Below are positions 1 through 11,210 of a stretch of DNA of 64,000 nt, piece by piece (the stretch's first letter is position 1; the number at the start of each line of letters is the position of its first letter). The notes under the pieces are model-generated. The model was not told where the DNA came from, ran no database searches, and saw only the letters and a program-made list of their open reading frames with translations. Made by a program: the position numbers and the translations under genes. The stretch comes from Euptelea pleiosperma (taxonomy: Eukaryota; Streptophyta; Magnoliopsida; Ranunculales; Eupteleaceae). The stretch is taken from positions 31,255,913 to 31,319,912 of the forward strand of contig CM068547.1 in assembly GCA_035048495.1 (NCBI GenBank). Reading direction: 5' to 3'.

Positions 1-1020
1 TAATATGTAAAACATGTCTTCTATCAATTGGTTCAGAGAACTTAAATCGTAACCGTCCAACCAAGAGGCTATCTTTAGGTCATGCCATAAGTCCAATAAT
101 CACTTCGACCAAATGATCATAACCATTCAACCAATGGATTATTTTTTACTAGTCAATAAAATTACAGCTTATGGGTAACTATCAAATAAAATGATGTAAC
201 ATGCAAGTAGCCCCATTGGTTGGATGGTGGGGATTGATGACCATTTAGAGTTCGCAATTGGACGATGATGATCAATGGGTGTATAAACTGATTTAAAATG
301 CGATTGTTGTGTGCAAAAAATTCAGAAAGGACAATTATCAGTAGCAAAGAGATAATTTAATTTACTAAAAAGTAGCCTGTTTTGATAAAACCACGACTGT
401 TTTGATAAGGGAAGATGTTGACATCTCATCTAAAAATCATGTCAACTCTTCCCATAGTTCACAATTAGTGTCAAAATCATGTCAAAATCCTTTCCAATTA
501 ATCCAAATTTGTTCTTGATGATGAAATGTATATGGGAGAACCAAGGTTTAAAAGGGGCCGTTACAACGGTATAACGGCCGTTACAACGATATAACGGACT
601 GGGGGCGTTACCGTTTATTCCATTACAACTGCTGTTATAACGGATTGTAATGCACAGGGCCAAAAATCGGAAAATAACAGCGTTAAAATTCAAATTTTCA
701 ATCAAATTTATAAATAACGAACATTTTTTTTAACTCTTTTTTTTTTTTTCAGAAAATAGAGGTTGTTATTTTCGTTGCAATGGTTATTTTCTGGGTGTTA
801 AAATGGTACATAATGTAATGGGGGAGATTTGAATCCGTTATAAGGGCCATTATTATTGTTATAACGGCCGTTATTTAAACCATGGGCAGAACTACTTTGA
901 TTTCAAAGGAAGGAAGATGGTGTGTGAACAAAGGTGGTACCATTTTCTTGCATATATCAGATATCCCTTATTGTCGTTTTACAACTTATTTCCAACTAGA
1001 TAAGATAAGGGTTTTCTTTA
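1..1020 (+). repeat. Local duplication A, copy 1
   Basis: This matches 2085-3335 in the same order: ATTGGTTCAGAGA, the ACTAGTCAATAAA stretch, GGTTGGATGGT, AAAATCATGTCAA, then CAACTAGATAAGATAAGG. It holds a hAT-like MITE (542-884) that the other copy lacks at that site. No gene is seen. Confidence 0.75.
542..884 (+). mobile_element. hAT-like MITE (CAAGGTTTAAA family)
   Basis: The termini are CAAGGTTTAAA and TTTAAACCATG. The 8-bp flanks GGGAGAAC (534-541) and GGCAGAAC (885-892) match 7 of 8. The duplicated copy has the empty site GCGAGAAC at 3204-3211. The interior is rich in AACGG/CCGTT palindromes and has no coding capacity. CA(A/G)GG ends with 8-bp duplications are typical of hAT elements. 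Confidence 0.8.
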
Positions 1021-1309
1021 CTATATGTTTTACAAACCAAAAACCAATCTGATTGGTTATCTCTAGCCATAGATTTTAGTATTTTTTTTAGGATTGATTC
1101 TAGCTGTTGGATTCAAGCATGTTTTTTGGGTAGTAAATTCAATGGCTAGAAAACATCAATCAAACTGATTTTTAGTCCATTTATCGACCAATTGGTGGGC
1201 TGAACAGCCAGCGTATAAAACGGAAGTGAGCTCCTGCCCACCATATCCACGTAGTCATTGGTCCCAAAAAAATGACGTAGGGCCACAAGAGTCCTCTGCA
1301 TTTTTGCCG

Positions 1310-1690
1310 TAATTTTTTTTATTATGACACGTGGCCTTAAAACTTGCCTAACTCAACTTAAACTCCACGTGGGATACTTTTTAACATTTGTTGGGGTTTT
1401 TATTAGACATGTCATACAAAGAGGAACCCTAAATCGATCCATTTTTGGTCACTTGTCACTAAGCTGGTACACTTGACAAGTACACATGAAAACCCCTGTT
1501 TTTAATTTTTGATATTTTAACTTTTTTTAGCTTGTCAAGGGTACTTGTCAAGTGTACAGGCGTCTGTCATGAATGAGATGGGTTAGTAGTGCATGTGATC
1601 CAAAATGGACTTCTTGAGCTCCACTCACGCGTGACACTAAGAATGTTTCCCTTGTCCATTTCATGCCTATACTTAATTACTATTAGGTGG
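1310..1690 (+). repeat. Local duplication B, copy 1
   Basis: Colinear with 5300-5850 (CTAACTCAACWT, TACACTTGACAAGTAC, TTGTCAAGTGTACAGG, CCACTCACGCGTG, CCCTTGTCCAT). It includes the near-palindrome CTTGACAAGTAC...GTACTTGTCAAG, so this is itself a fold-back. It contains the empty site for the 5617-5816 element. Confidence 0.7.
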
Positions 1691-2084
1691 ACGCCATCTT
1701 ACACATGGCATACTCTTTGAGATCACTGACCGTACGGGTGTTTGGTTCATCTCTAGGTGGACCTACATGCAAAAAAATAAGTCTGATTAGTGATTTCTAA
1801 GCATTCGATTAGAATCATTTTCATGGGTTGATTGTTAACTGTATATTTGAGCATTATTTTGGGTATAAAGATCGTTTTAAAGTAATGAAGCCGAAAGGGC
1901 ATCAGAAGTAATTAACAAGTTATGTTGGGTGAAAGCTCCTTAATGAGTTTTTGTACGTTAAGAAATGGGTAGCAAGGGAATAGAACTTTGATGAAGAAGT
2001 CTTTCATTGACGATGATGAGGGATCGCAATATGAGCCACATGCCACTGGGTAGCTTTATATTATTAAAGTTAATTTGTTCACAG

Positions 2085-3335
2085 AGTAAACCGTCTCTTC
2101 CAACAATTGGTTCAGAGAGCATAAATCCTAACCATCTAGCCGAGCGGCTATATGATCATAACCGTTCAACCAATTACTTCTTTTTGACTAGTCAATAAAC
2201 TTGCAACTTTTGGCTAGGGGTAACAATCAAATAAAGTGAACCAGGGTCTAAAAAACAATCATTATAACAGATTCGGACCTCCCCCGTTACATTATGTACC
2301 GTTAAAACACCCAAAAAATAAAGGCTGTTATTTTCTGTTATAATGAAAATAACGACTGTTAATTTTTGAAAAAATTATGACAAAAGGCTGTTATTTCAAT
2401 TATGTTTCCGTCTTTGAAAATTTAAAATTCAAATTTCAACATTTGTTTGTATTTTCAGTTTTTGCCCCTAAACGTTACAATTCAGAAAAAAGGGTAACGC
2501 TCCCAATCCGTTATACGTGTCGTAAAATTTATGTATGCTAACATCAACGAAAGAATCAGAGAATAAATAATAGAAGAAGATAATGATCAATTGGTTTCCA
2601 ACGCTCGATGACAATCGATGTCTTTTAGATGATATTTCTCTCTCTCCGATCAAAATCGCAAGTGCACAAAGAGTATAGAGAGAATGCCTTTAGAATACAA
2701 TGAAGTGATCGAACAACTTACTTGAATTATGTTAACATGTAGCCGGTAGACCCAATGGTTGGATGGTCACGATTGATGACCATTAAGATCAATTGGATGA
2801 CAATGATCAATGGATGTATAAACTGATCCAAGGGGCGTCAAAAAGGTCAATTATCACTAGCAAAGAGATAATTTATTTTACTAAAGCATACTCATTCGAC
2901 ACATTATTCCATCTAGTTGTTGATGTGAAGAATGAAGAAGCTTCTTAGAAGGAAGAAAATGAGAGTTTTTGTACTATTAATTATAATAATTTGAAATTGC
3001 CCAGCTTAAGAAGCTTCTTGAACCATCCTAATAGTAGACAAAACCATAATTTGTCTGCATTCGAAGTCTTGTAATTTTCAAATGCAAAAGTATATAGATG
3101 AGATAAACTCCATCAGCACGGGTTGTTCCAAGCCCAGATAAAGGAAGAGGTTGACAGCTGGTGTAAAAATCATGTCAAATCCCTTGGATGATGAGAAGTA
3201 AATGCGAGAACTACTTATCAATGGTCAATTGTCAACAAAGGTGGTATTATTTTCTTGCGTATATCAGATCTTCCTTGTTGTCTTTTTATTACTTATTTTC
3301 AACTAGATAAGATAAGGGGTTCTTCATTAAAAAAT
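2085..3335 (+). repeat. Local duplication A, copy 2
   Basis: Colinear with 1-1020 but interrupted by its own insert (about 2240-2740, GCCGTTATAAC-rich MITE sequence plus unrelated DNA). The stretch around 3204-3211 keeps the uninterrupted target site of the MITE present in copy 1. Confidence 0.72.
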
Positions 3336-3336
3336 A

Positions 3337-4148
3337 GGGAATTTTTGACATACCCCCCCCCCCCCCCATATTATTTTTAAAATTTGACATACCCCCATGA
3401 TTTGAAAAAGCTGACATACCCCCCTATGACTCGGTCCACTGTCATTTGACCAGTGTTGACTTGAGTTGACTACCAAATTTTGTATTAATGGACAAAAGTG
3501 CCCTTGTCTTCAACCTTAGAACAAGGGTTTGGATTTGGGCCAAAACCCAAACCTCAAATCAAACATGAAAAGAGGATATTAAAAATAAAATTAAAAACCA
3601 TTGTTGGTGAATTAAGCAAAGGTTGAAAATAAAAAACCATAAAAATAGATAAAAGAGTCACGGTGGAATGGGATTTCTTTTTAAAATTAAGAGAACCCGT
3701 CTTTCCAAAATCCATATCTCAAAAGCTTAAATTCCAAATTGATCGTTTTTTATTTTTGTTAATGAAATTTTTAGAAATATGATTGTATGTTTTTTTTTGT
3801 TTTTTTTTAAAACTTAGAGTTTTAAATTGTTGCCGGAGTAGTGGTCGGCCGGCAGTGAGACTCCAGTGGGTTGGTCGCCGGTGATGGGGGGCCAACCCAT
3901 TGGAGTCTCTTGGCAGGTCGTCCTCTAGAGCCGTTCGATTTGGGGTTTAGATTTTAGCCCAAACACTTGTTTCAAAGTTGAAGACAAGGGCGTTTCTGCT
4001 ATTTATTATTAAATTTGGTAGTCAACTCGGGTCAACACTGGTCAAATGACAGTGGACCGAGTCATAGGAGGGTATGTTAGCTTTTTCAAATTGTGGGGGG
4101 GTATGTCAAATTTTCAAAATAACATGGGGGGGTATGTCAAAAATTTCC
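3337..4148 (+). mobile_element. Non-autonomous MULE, 812 bp, long TIRs (copy 1)
   Basis: A perfect 9-bp target duplication TAAAAAATA lies at 3328-3336 and 4149-4157. The ends are GGGAATTTTTGACATACC and its inverse GGTATGTCAAAAATTTCC. The TIRs run ~150 bp, through ACTCGGTCCACTGTCATTTG and its mirror. The interior has no ORF. A second full copy is at 48234-49033. The 9-bp duplication and long TIRs place it with Mutator-like elements. Confidence 0.9.
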
Positions 4149-4157
4149 TAAAAAATA

Positions 4158-5030
4158 ATATAATTTATGGAAATTTAAAAAAAAATAACGAAATTAAATG
4201 TATTTATAAAAAAAGGTAACATGTTTTGAAAATTTATAAAAAAAAAAAAAAAAAAAAGATAACCAAAGGCCTTTTCAAAGGGTGTTAGCCTGCCGCCAAG
4301 ACAATTTTTTGAAATATCCATTTTGACCTTATCTGGCCGACGCCATTTGAAAGGGTGTACACAAGTTACAAACGCCCTTTCAATGGGTGTCCACTAGCTG
4401 CAAATGCCCTTTCACACGACTTTTTTTTTAGAAAATTTTCTAGAAAACGATGCAACTAGAAAAAAAAAAAATACTCTAATCCAATGGATAGGAATTATTA
4501 ATCAAGATGTATTTTGGTATGTAGGTGTACCTATGGAGGGGACAAATATATATATGGAATATGGTCCATCATCAATGTTTGTCATTGGCCAAAATTGTAC
4601 CTCGAGTTGCGTACAAACAAAAATCAACATGATTAATTAGTGATTTCAAACCTTTAGATCATTGTACCCAATAAATAATGGTCAATTTTCCATAGTTTTT
4701 TTTTATAAGTCAACATACAGATCAAGGTAGTCTCTAAAGGAACTACAAACAAAGTCTGCCGAAAAATAAAGAAAAGAACTAAAAAAATACCTGGAAGAGT
4801 ACTTCTCCACCTGAATAAGAGAGCTTCAATGCGGTTGATTTTTGGTTTATAAGTCCACCAAGGGATTGGCAAATATTGATAGCAGAGAGAAAAAAAAGTC
4901 GTGGCGATTTTCATGGTTCACCATTAAGGGTTACATCCACAGGCGACTAAGATCGGGAACTTCTACTATATGTAAATTGAAAAGTTATAAAATAAGCCAG
5001 TAAGCGAATCTGTGTAGCACATTTTGGTTG
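4158..5030. other. No gene; poly-A tracts and low-complexity DNA
   Basis: Contains an A-rich run near 4236-4258 and CCCTTTCA repeats near 4260-4410. The short frames here have no recognisable product. Confidence 0.6.
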
Positions 5031-5031
5031 C

Positions 5032-5283
5032 ACGATTGTAATGCACAGGGGCAAAAAAACGAAAAATAATGGCGCCAAAATTCAAATTTTGAATTTCAAT
5101 TTTAATTAACTTAGTAACAGAAAATAACATAAAAAAATAACAAAAAGTAATTTATATTTTTTAACAAATTTTTTTCCAGAAAATAACGATTGTTAACGGC
5201 CGTTATTTTCTGAGCATTAACACGGTACATAACGTGATGGGGAAGTCCGAATCCGTTATAACGGCCGTTTTATAAACCATGGC
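5032..5283 (+). mobile_element. hAT-like MITE, 5'-truncated copy
   Basis: The 3' end CGGCCGTTTTATAAACCATG and the interior (GTAATGCACAGGGGCAAAAA, AACGGCCGTTATTTTC) match the CAAGGTTTAAA family. The 5' terminus is missing. Confidence 0.65.
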
Positions 5284-5299
5284 TCTAGGTGCACAAGGT

Positions 5300-5850
5300 T
5301 TGTTACGTGCCCCTAAAAGTGTCCTAACTCAACATGACTTACCTTTTTAACATGATTTTAATATGAGTTGAGGAGCCCTGAACGAACCATTTTCGGTCAT
5401 TTGTCACTAGCACTTGTACACTTGACAAGTACCCATGACAACCTGGGTATTTTATTTATGAAATTTTAAACTTTTTTAGAATGCGGTCTTGTCTGGGATA
5501 CTTGTCAAGTGTACAGGTGCTTGTGAATGTAAGGGTTATTCGGTGGATGTGACCCAAAATGGACTCCTTGTGCTCCACTCACGCGTGGCTATATGAATAT
5601 TTCCCTTGTCCATGTCGAGAAATAATTTGCTGTTCCCTGTTCTTCAAACTTTGAAGGTCCGCCTGCCAAAATGTCAGACACGTACTTCAAGGCCTAAACC
5701 CAACCCACATTAAACCTTTGTTAGTTGGTTAAAGGTGGTTAACAAAGGGTACGTGTCAAATATTTTGGAGGGGACCTTCAAAGTTTGAAGGACCACAGAC
5801 CAGGCAATTTTTTCTCGTCCATGTCATACCTATACTTAAATACTATTTGT
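5300..5850 (+). repeat. Local duplication B, copy 2
   Basis: Colinear with 1310-1690 apart from a 200-bp insert at 5617-5816. No gene. Confidence 0.7.
5617..5816 (+). mobile_element. MULE-type MITE, 200 bp
   Basis: A perfect 9-bp duplication GTCCATGTC lies at 5608-5616 and 5817-5825. The ends are GAGAAATAATTTGC and its inverse GCAATTTTTTCTC. The inner arms CTTCAAACTTTGAAGG / CCTTCAAAGTTTGAAGG complete a fold-back. The related locus at ~1650-1665 is uninterrupted. The terminal GAGA-TAATTGC pattern resembles maize Mu TIRs. Confidence 0.88.
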
Positions 5851-5904
5851 TGTATTTTGTCCTGAATTGACCAATTGTCTCGTCATGCCTTCTGGGCTGG
5901 AAAT

Positions 5905-6184
5905 GGACTTCCCCCATTCCGTTTTAACATTCAGAAAATAACAACCATTATTTTTAACGGCCATTATAACGAAAATAACGACCGTTAGTTTATGAAAAAG
6001 TTGTTATAAGACGTCTGTTATTTTCTTTTATAAATTTTACTGAAAATTTGATCATTATTGTTGTTTTGTTTTTTTCCATTTTTTCCTGTTTTTGGTCGTG
6101 TGCATTACAATCCGTTATGTCGTTATAACAGAAAAACAGCAACACTCCCAATCCGTTATAACGGCCCCTTTTAAAGTTAGGCAA
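5905..6184 (-). mobile_element. hAT-like MITE copy, inverted
   Basis: Same interior as the 542-884 element in reverse, ending CGTTATAACGGCCCCTTTTAAAG. The distal end is degraded. Confidence 0.6.
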
Positions 6185-6464
6185 TAACCACTAAAATACT
6201 GAGGTGAACATTCTTATTGGATGCAAAGGCTGATTGACAAACACCGGCGCTTTTTGGTACGCCTGTCATAACACTCTAGCTAAAGCCTAATGGTCAATAA
6301 TACTCAAATTCCACGCTAAATATCAACTCATGAAAACGACTCTAATCCAAAGCTTAAAAATCACTAATCAAGCTAATTATTGGTCTGTATTTCCATCTAT
6401 TTAAAAAAAAAATTTGATCCTAGGAGGCTTTTTGATCCATGTTGTCATGAATTTAAAGTTAAGT

Positions 6465-6757
6465 GGGGGTGTTACCGTTGTTTTTTTTTTTTTTCGTCGT
6501 TACAATGGCCGTTATAATGGATAGTACGTATATGAGCAAAAATGAAAAAAAATTGGGCAAATAATGAAAAAAATGCTGCTAAAATTTATATTTTGAATTT
6601 CAATAAAATTTATAACAAAAAACAACGGACGTTATTTCAACAATTTTTTCAGAAAATAAAGGTCGTTATTTTCTTTATAACTCTTAAGCGTTAAAAATGT
6701 ACGTAACGTAACGGGGAAGGTCCCAATCCGTTACATCGGCCGTTTTTTAAACCATGG
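6465..6757 (+). mobile_element. hAT-like MITE copy
   Basis: The interior has GTTACAATGGCCGTTATAATGG and the 3' end is CGGCCGTTTTTTAAACCATG. The 5' end is degraded. Confidence 0.6.
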
Positions 6758-7874
6758 TTAAGATGTACATACTGTAGTTGCTTTTTCTCCACTGTTAAAG
6801 GGTACCTACAGTTAAGTGCCACCTTAACCCAGGACAGATGGCACTTAACGATAGGTTCAGAACGCCATGGATCAAAAAGTCCCATGATCAAAAAAATTCT
6901 ATCCAGTTGGGTCAAACATCCATACGGTCAGAAATCTCTAAGAATATGCCACGTTGCTCTATTGTAGTGGATCAGCAAGTTTTGTCTTTGCATTTCTCTT
7001 CGAAGTGGGTCCCACATTAATTCATCGGATGGAATCGTCATGGGTTTCCATATCTTTCCGACGACACGTGCTTGTCATACCTTCCACGTGATGGTAGGAT
7101 TGTCCAGGTGAGACCCACCGGGAACCAATCACGTGATGCAGCTTATCCTGCGCCCTCGTTTCCTGCCTTTTGTCTTCATTATTTATGAAGAACCAGCATT
7201 GTCATCTCGGGCGAGACGACCGAATCAGCCTCTGATCCAGATTGGGATTGGCGCCCATCGATCCACCCTTGATTTGGGACCGGAGACCTTGATAGATGAG
7301 AAATATATTTTGGAAACTATGAGTTCTGCTTATATTACTAGATTTGAAGGAAACGTCACATAATTTTGATACTATTATATTTATATTAGGGACTACCCAG
7401 GCTATATTACATAGTTGGTATATGCCCATATATGTACCAAAAAATTTGATGAAAAAGTTCCTCAAATTGACACGTAGCACACTCTTTGGGGCCCACTGAC
7501 CTCATGAATGTTTGGCTCAATAAACCTGATTGGTGATTTCTATCCAATAGAACGGCTCAGCTCAATATTCAAAGGTGACCCTCTTTCTCCATTTCTTGGC
7601 CATAAACTTCTGAACTGTCTCGATGCACCTTGGACGCGGAATTTCTTGAATGGCTTTTGTGTACTCTTACACGGTGTTTTAAAAATCTCTATACATTTCA
7701 AATTCGTTTTAGGGGATATATTATTGTATTGAACAGCTGAAAGAGGAAAGAGAAATATTGTACTTGGCAATTTTTATAGTGAAGAACATCAATCATGTCA
7801 TCCGTGGAGTAGGTTTCAGCCGAACCATGTCAATCGCTTGTGTCATTGTGGTTGTATGATTATCTTTTAATTTT

Positions 7875-7877
<3 letters not shown>

Positions 7878-7957
<80 letters not shown>
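7878..7957 (+). repeat. (GT)40 microsatellite
   Basis: Eighty bases of uninterrupted GT dinucleotide, in duplication copy 1 only. A pure tract of this length should be highly polymorphic. Confidence 0.97.
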
Positions 7958-7959
<2 letters not shown>

Positions 7960-8076
7960 CGACCCCACCCTAGAGAGTTGAGATAAGGCGTTGTGAATGA
8001 CAATGAGATATATAATGGAGACGTTTAATAATATTCAAATGCTCAATCAAGGAAATATATGGTAGCTTATTTTTAA

Positions 8077-8474
8077 GAGTCCGTCTAGAGCTACACCCAT
8101 TTGTTACATCCAATTCTTACACCCAGTGGTGGTGCCCACATTGAAATCAACTTGGACAATCCAACCATACATTGATTTTTTCTTGTCATGATGATCATCA
8201 TCACCAAAAATCAGTTCATTTGGACATTGCTAACCATATAAAAAATTTACCCAAAATAGTTGTTTAATTGGATGGTCTGGATTTTTCAAATTAAATTCAT
8301 ATTTTCATGAAGTTAAGAATGTGGACATGTCCTGAATTTTTTGTGAAGAGAGTAGCCATAGTATGAAAAACTCACTGAGCGGTTGGATTGTCCAACATGA
8401 TCTCCATGTGGGCCCCACCACTGGGTGTAAGAACTGGATGTAAGAAATACATGGCGTAGCTCTAGACAGACTCC
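8077..8474 (+). mobile_element. hAT-like fold-back MITE, 398 bp (CTAGAGCTAC family)
   Basis: A perfect 8-bp duplication ATTTTTAA lies at 8069-8076 and 8475-8482. The ends are GAGTCCGTCTAGAGCTAC and GTAGCTCTAGACAGACTCC. Long arms contain ACACCCAGTGGTGG and CCACCACTGGGTGT. A relative is at 15528-15918. Confidence 0.85.
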
Positions 8475-8540
8475 ATTTTTAATTGCATGGTTCTCAGGAT
8501 TCACATCACACATATCCCAAGGACCATTCAACGGTTTAAA

Positions 8541-8807
8541 GCAAAGTTTAAAAGGGTTCGTTATTTCCATCATTATCGTTTTTTCCATTATAACGAATTG
8601 TAACACAGCAGCATAAACAGAAAAAAAAATGAAAAATAACAAAAGAAAAAATACAGCGCTAAAATTCACAGTTTTCAATAAAATTTAATTATAGCGGAAA
8701 ATAACACCCTTTATTTTGAGTGTTAAAAAGGTACATAACATAACGGGGGAGGTCCGAATCTGTTATAACGGCCATTATTTTCGTTATAACGGCCATTTTT
8801 TAAACCA
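8541..8807 (+). mobile_element. hAT-like MITE copy in duplication copy 1
   Basis: The ends are CAAAGTTTAAAAGG and TTTTTTAAACCAAG. The 8-bp flanks GTTTAAAG/GTTTAAAT match 7 of 8. A family member sits at the matching place in copy 2 (16511). Confidence 0.65.
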
Positions 8808-9368
8808 AGGTTTAAATTTTAAACCCTAGACGGACATCGTCATAAGGTGGACACTGATGTTTGCGTAAGATCCATGGACTCATCTTAGTGGCTCTTAAAG
8901 TCTAACACAATGGACGTAATGGACGTAGCTGTGGTCCACGACCATGTTAGCCATTTCCCATGTAAGGCTCCATCGAACGTTGCTTTGACGTTGAAGACAT
9001 TCACAAACACAAGCAACGTTCCTTTAGCTTTTATTGGTAAAACTGTACGTCTTTTTCTGTGCACAGCTTAAACAGTGACGGGCACTTAACAGATGAACAA
9101 TCTCACACTAACAAGCCTCGTGTTCAACTCTCCTTTGGGGCCACCCACCTAGAAGATTAACAATAACTGGCTCAGTCTACATCAAAACTCTCTCAGAACA
9201 CTTGGCACGTGTGGACGGGTGTCTACCGTGTCCCAAGTGACTAGTCGGGTGCTTTAATAGGCCCGGAAACCCTCGGTTAAAAAAAAAATATAGCGGGTTT
9301 TACTACAAGGTGCTCAATTTTCTTTATGTATTTTTTTTGAGAAAAAGGTTAGTCCTGGTTTTATTTTA

Positions 9369-9664
9369 GGGTATTTTAGTAACACCCCCTAAAATTTGAA
9401 AGTAATTAGTAATACCCCCTTATACTTTCAAACTTCAGAATTACCCTCTTGACCTAGTTTAGCAGTGGTTGACTTAAGCTCAAACAAACTTGAATCACAT
9501 GTTTCTAGCATTGCACTTGCAATATTATGGTCATTTCATAGGCACATTATCACGTTTTAAGGTTAGTCAAATGATGGTCAAAGGGGGGTTATCCTAAAGT
9601 TTTAAAGTATAAGGGGAGTATTACTAATTACTTTCAAATTTTGGGGGGTGTTACTAAAATACCC
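9369..9664 (+). mobile_element. MULE-like fold-back (GGGTATTTTAG family)
   Basis: TIRs are GGGTATTTTAGTAACACCCC and GGGTGTTACTAAAATACCC. The orthologous insertion is at 17916-18567, and flanks match on both sides. The left 9-bp flank TTTATTTTA is intact; the right one has decayed here. Confidence 0.75.
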
Positions 9665-9720
9665 TTTTATGTAATTCAATTACTGTTAAGGCTCTCAATT
9701 GTTGGATTGCGAACAATGAC

Positions 9721-10740
9721 CGTTATTCATCTTTTTTTCTTTTTTTTTTAACGTAATTGTCGTTTTATCCAATGGCTTCGAGCAAATGAGCCTCGAGAGA
9801 ACTTTTTTTTTTAAAATATTACTGGTCCCACCACATCATTGCCCTTTTAAAAGTTAATTAAGCTATGAGCTCAAACGGTCATGGTCCACAAAAATGACTC
9901 GGCAATCCTAGCTTTTTCTATCTAGGCTCTGTATGAGGATTAACAAAAAAATTTATAGAAAAAAGGATTTGTATGTCAAGAAGTGTTGATACAGAAAAAA
10001 GATTTACAACCGGCTGATATTTACATTGTTTATCTCTACTATTACAACGCACTAGCCACTAGACCCTTAGCGATGTCGACAGATATTTGTTCCTTTATTT
10101 CAAGAATATTCTTGCAACATTTAATAAAGTTTGAATAGAATTGAGGACATTTTGGTCTTTCAACTTTCATCAATAATCACCACCTGTGTAGTGTCTTTGC
10201 CTACATTGCACTGCCGACCGGTCCCAAACTCAGATGATGTAGATCAGGTCCCCCGACTGGTCAGGGTCAAGGTCATAGCACCCGACTAGTCCCCCGAGAC
10301 ACTCTAGTCTCCCCTCCGGACGTGCCAAGTGTTTTGGGCTATTTGTTACCGACAAGAGTCTCTTACCTTACCCCGAGAAGTATAGGACAACTACAGTTAA
10401 AAGGCTACCTTATCACCAGACAAGTGGCATCAAATATTTTCTCGAAACACTTCGCTCCGAGTTCTCTTTTGTTCAACACGTGTTCCTAAATCTACTTTTA
10501 ATCCAACTTTAGAGTCAACAAGATTACTTTTTTAAATTTACTTATGTTTACGTGTCACGTGTCCTGCAAGTTGTTACTCGAGGTACATAGTGGGGATAAA
10601 ACTTTGATGACCGGGCCTGTCATCGAAGGAGATGACAGGGCAGCAGATCTCGGCACTTGGATTTGTACGGATTGACCACCTCGGCTTCACCACACACGTA
10701 CCCAGGTGAGCACAAGGCTTTTTGCCAAAAACACTCACCT
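9721..10740. other. No gene seen
   Basis: AT-rich to about 10190, then CCGACTGGTC/CCCGACTAGTCC-rich sequence (10200-10340) of repeat character. No coding or RNA feature found. Confidence 0.55.
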
Positions 10741-10903
10741 TTGTAAAACTTCTTTCACAATCGGATTGCAAATCACACAATCACAGCCAATGAGTTCTCG
10801 GGCACGTACACCTAAAAGCAAAAGCCCCAAAAAGCACTTGTGTACGTGCCGAGAACTCATTGGCGTGTGATTTACAATTTCTTGTGATAGAAGTTTTACT
10901 CTG
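10741..10903. repeat. Long near-perfect hairpin
   Basis: Inner arms GCCAATGAGTTCTCGG (left) and CCGAGAACTCATTGGC (right) continue through ACGTACAC / GTGTACGT around a ~28-nt loop. Outer arms include TGCAAATCACAC / GTGTGATTTACA and GTAAAACTTC / GAAGTTTTAC. The outer tip matches the GAGTAAAACTT terminus of the fold-back MULEs next to it, so it is probably a deletion derivative. Confidence 0.75.
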
Positions 10904-11210
10904 AGCCACCTGGCTCACTCTTAGTTCAAGCTGACCGTATGAATGTTTGGCCAGTCCTCGATGGGCCTCCAAACCAAAAATCAGTCTGATTAGTGATTTC
11001 TCAGCGATTCGATTGAAGTTATTTTCATGGGTTGATTTTAAAGGTACGAATTTGAGCATTATTGAGCGTTATTTGGATGCAAAGATCCCAAAGGTTGTAA
11101 ATCACTAATCAGGTTGATTTTAGTTTATAGGTCCAATGAGGGACTGGCGGTTTCCATACAGTCGGCATCCACTAAGAGTGTACCACGTGGCTCATATTTT
11201 GCATTGTAAC
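10904..11210. mobile_element. Fold-back MULE copy (GATTAGTGATTT family)
   Basis: Mirror halves: GACCGTATGAATGTTTGGCC with AATCAGTCTGATTAGTGATT, then AAATCACTAATCAGGTTGAT up to ACCACGTGGCTCATAT. Outer ends are uncertain. Confidence 0.65.

Larger units (their letters stand above)
7000..9720 (+). repeat. Duplication C, copy 1
   Basis: Colinear blocks with 13940-18620: GTGGGTCCCACATTAATTCA, ACGACACGTGCT, GACCCACC...GGAACCAATC, ATTGTACTTGGCAATTT, GAGATAAGGCGTTG, CTCAGGATTCACA, GGACATCGTC, AACAGTGA..GGCACTTA, and the 9369 fold-back with its flanks. The difference in size (2.7 against 4.7 kb) comes from private insertions. No gene is visible in either copy. Confidence 0.8.

Noticed and set aside
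8313..8678. 121-aa minus-strand frame with a hydrophobic start
   Set aside because: It spans the border of two MITEs (8077-8474 and 8541-8807), so it is a chance frame.
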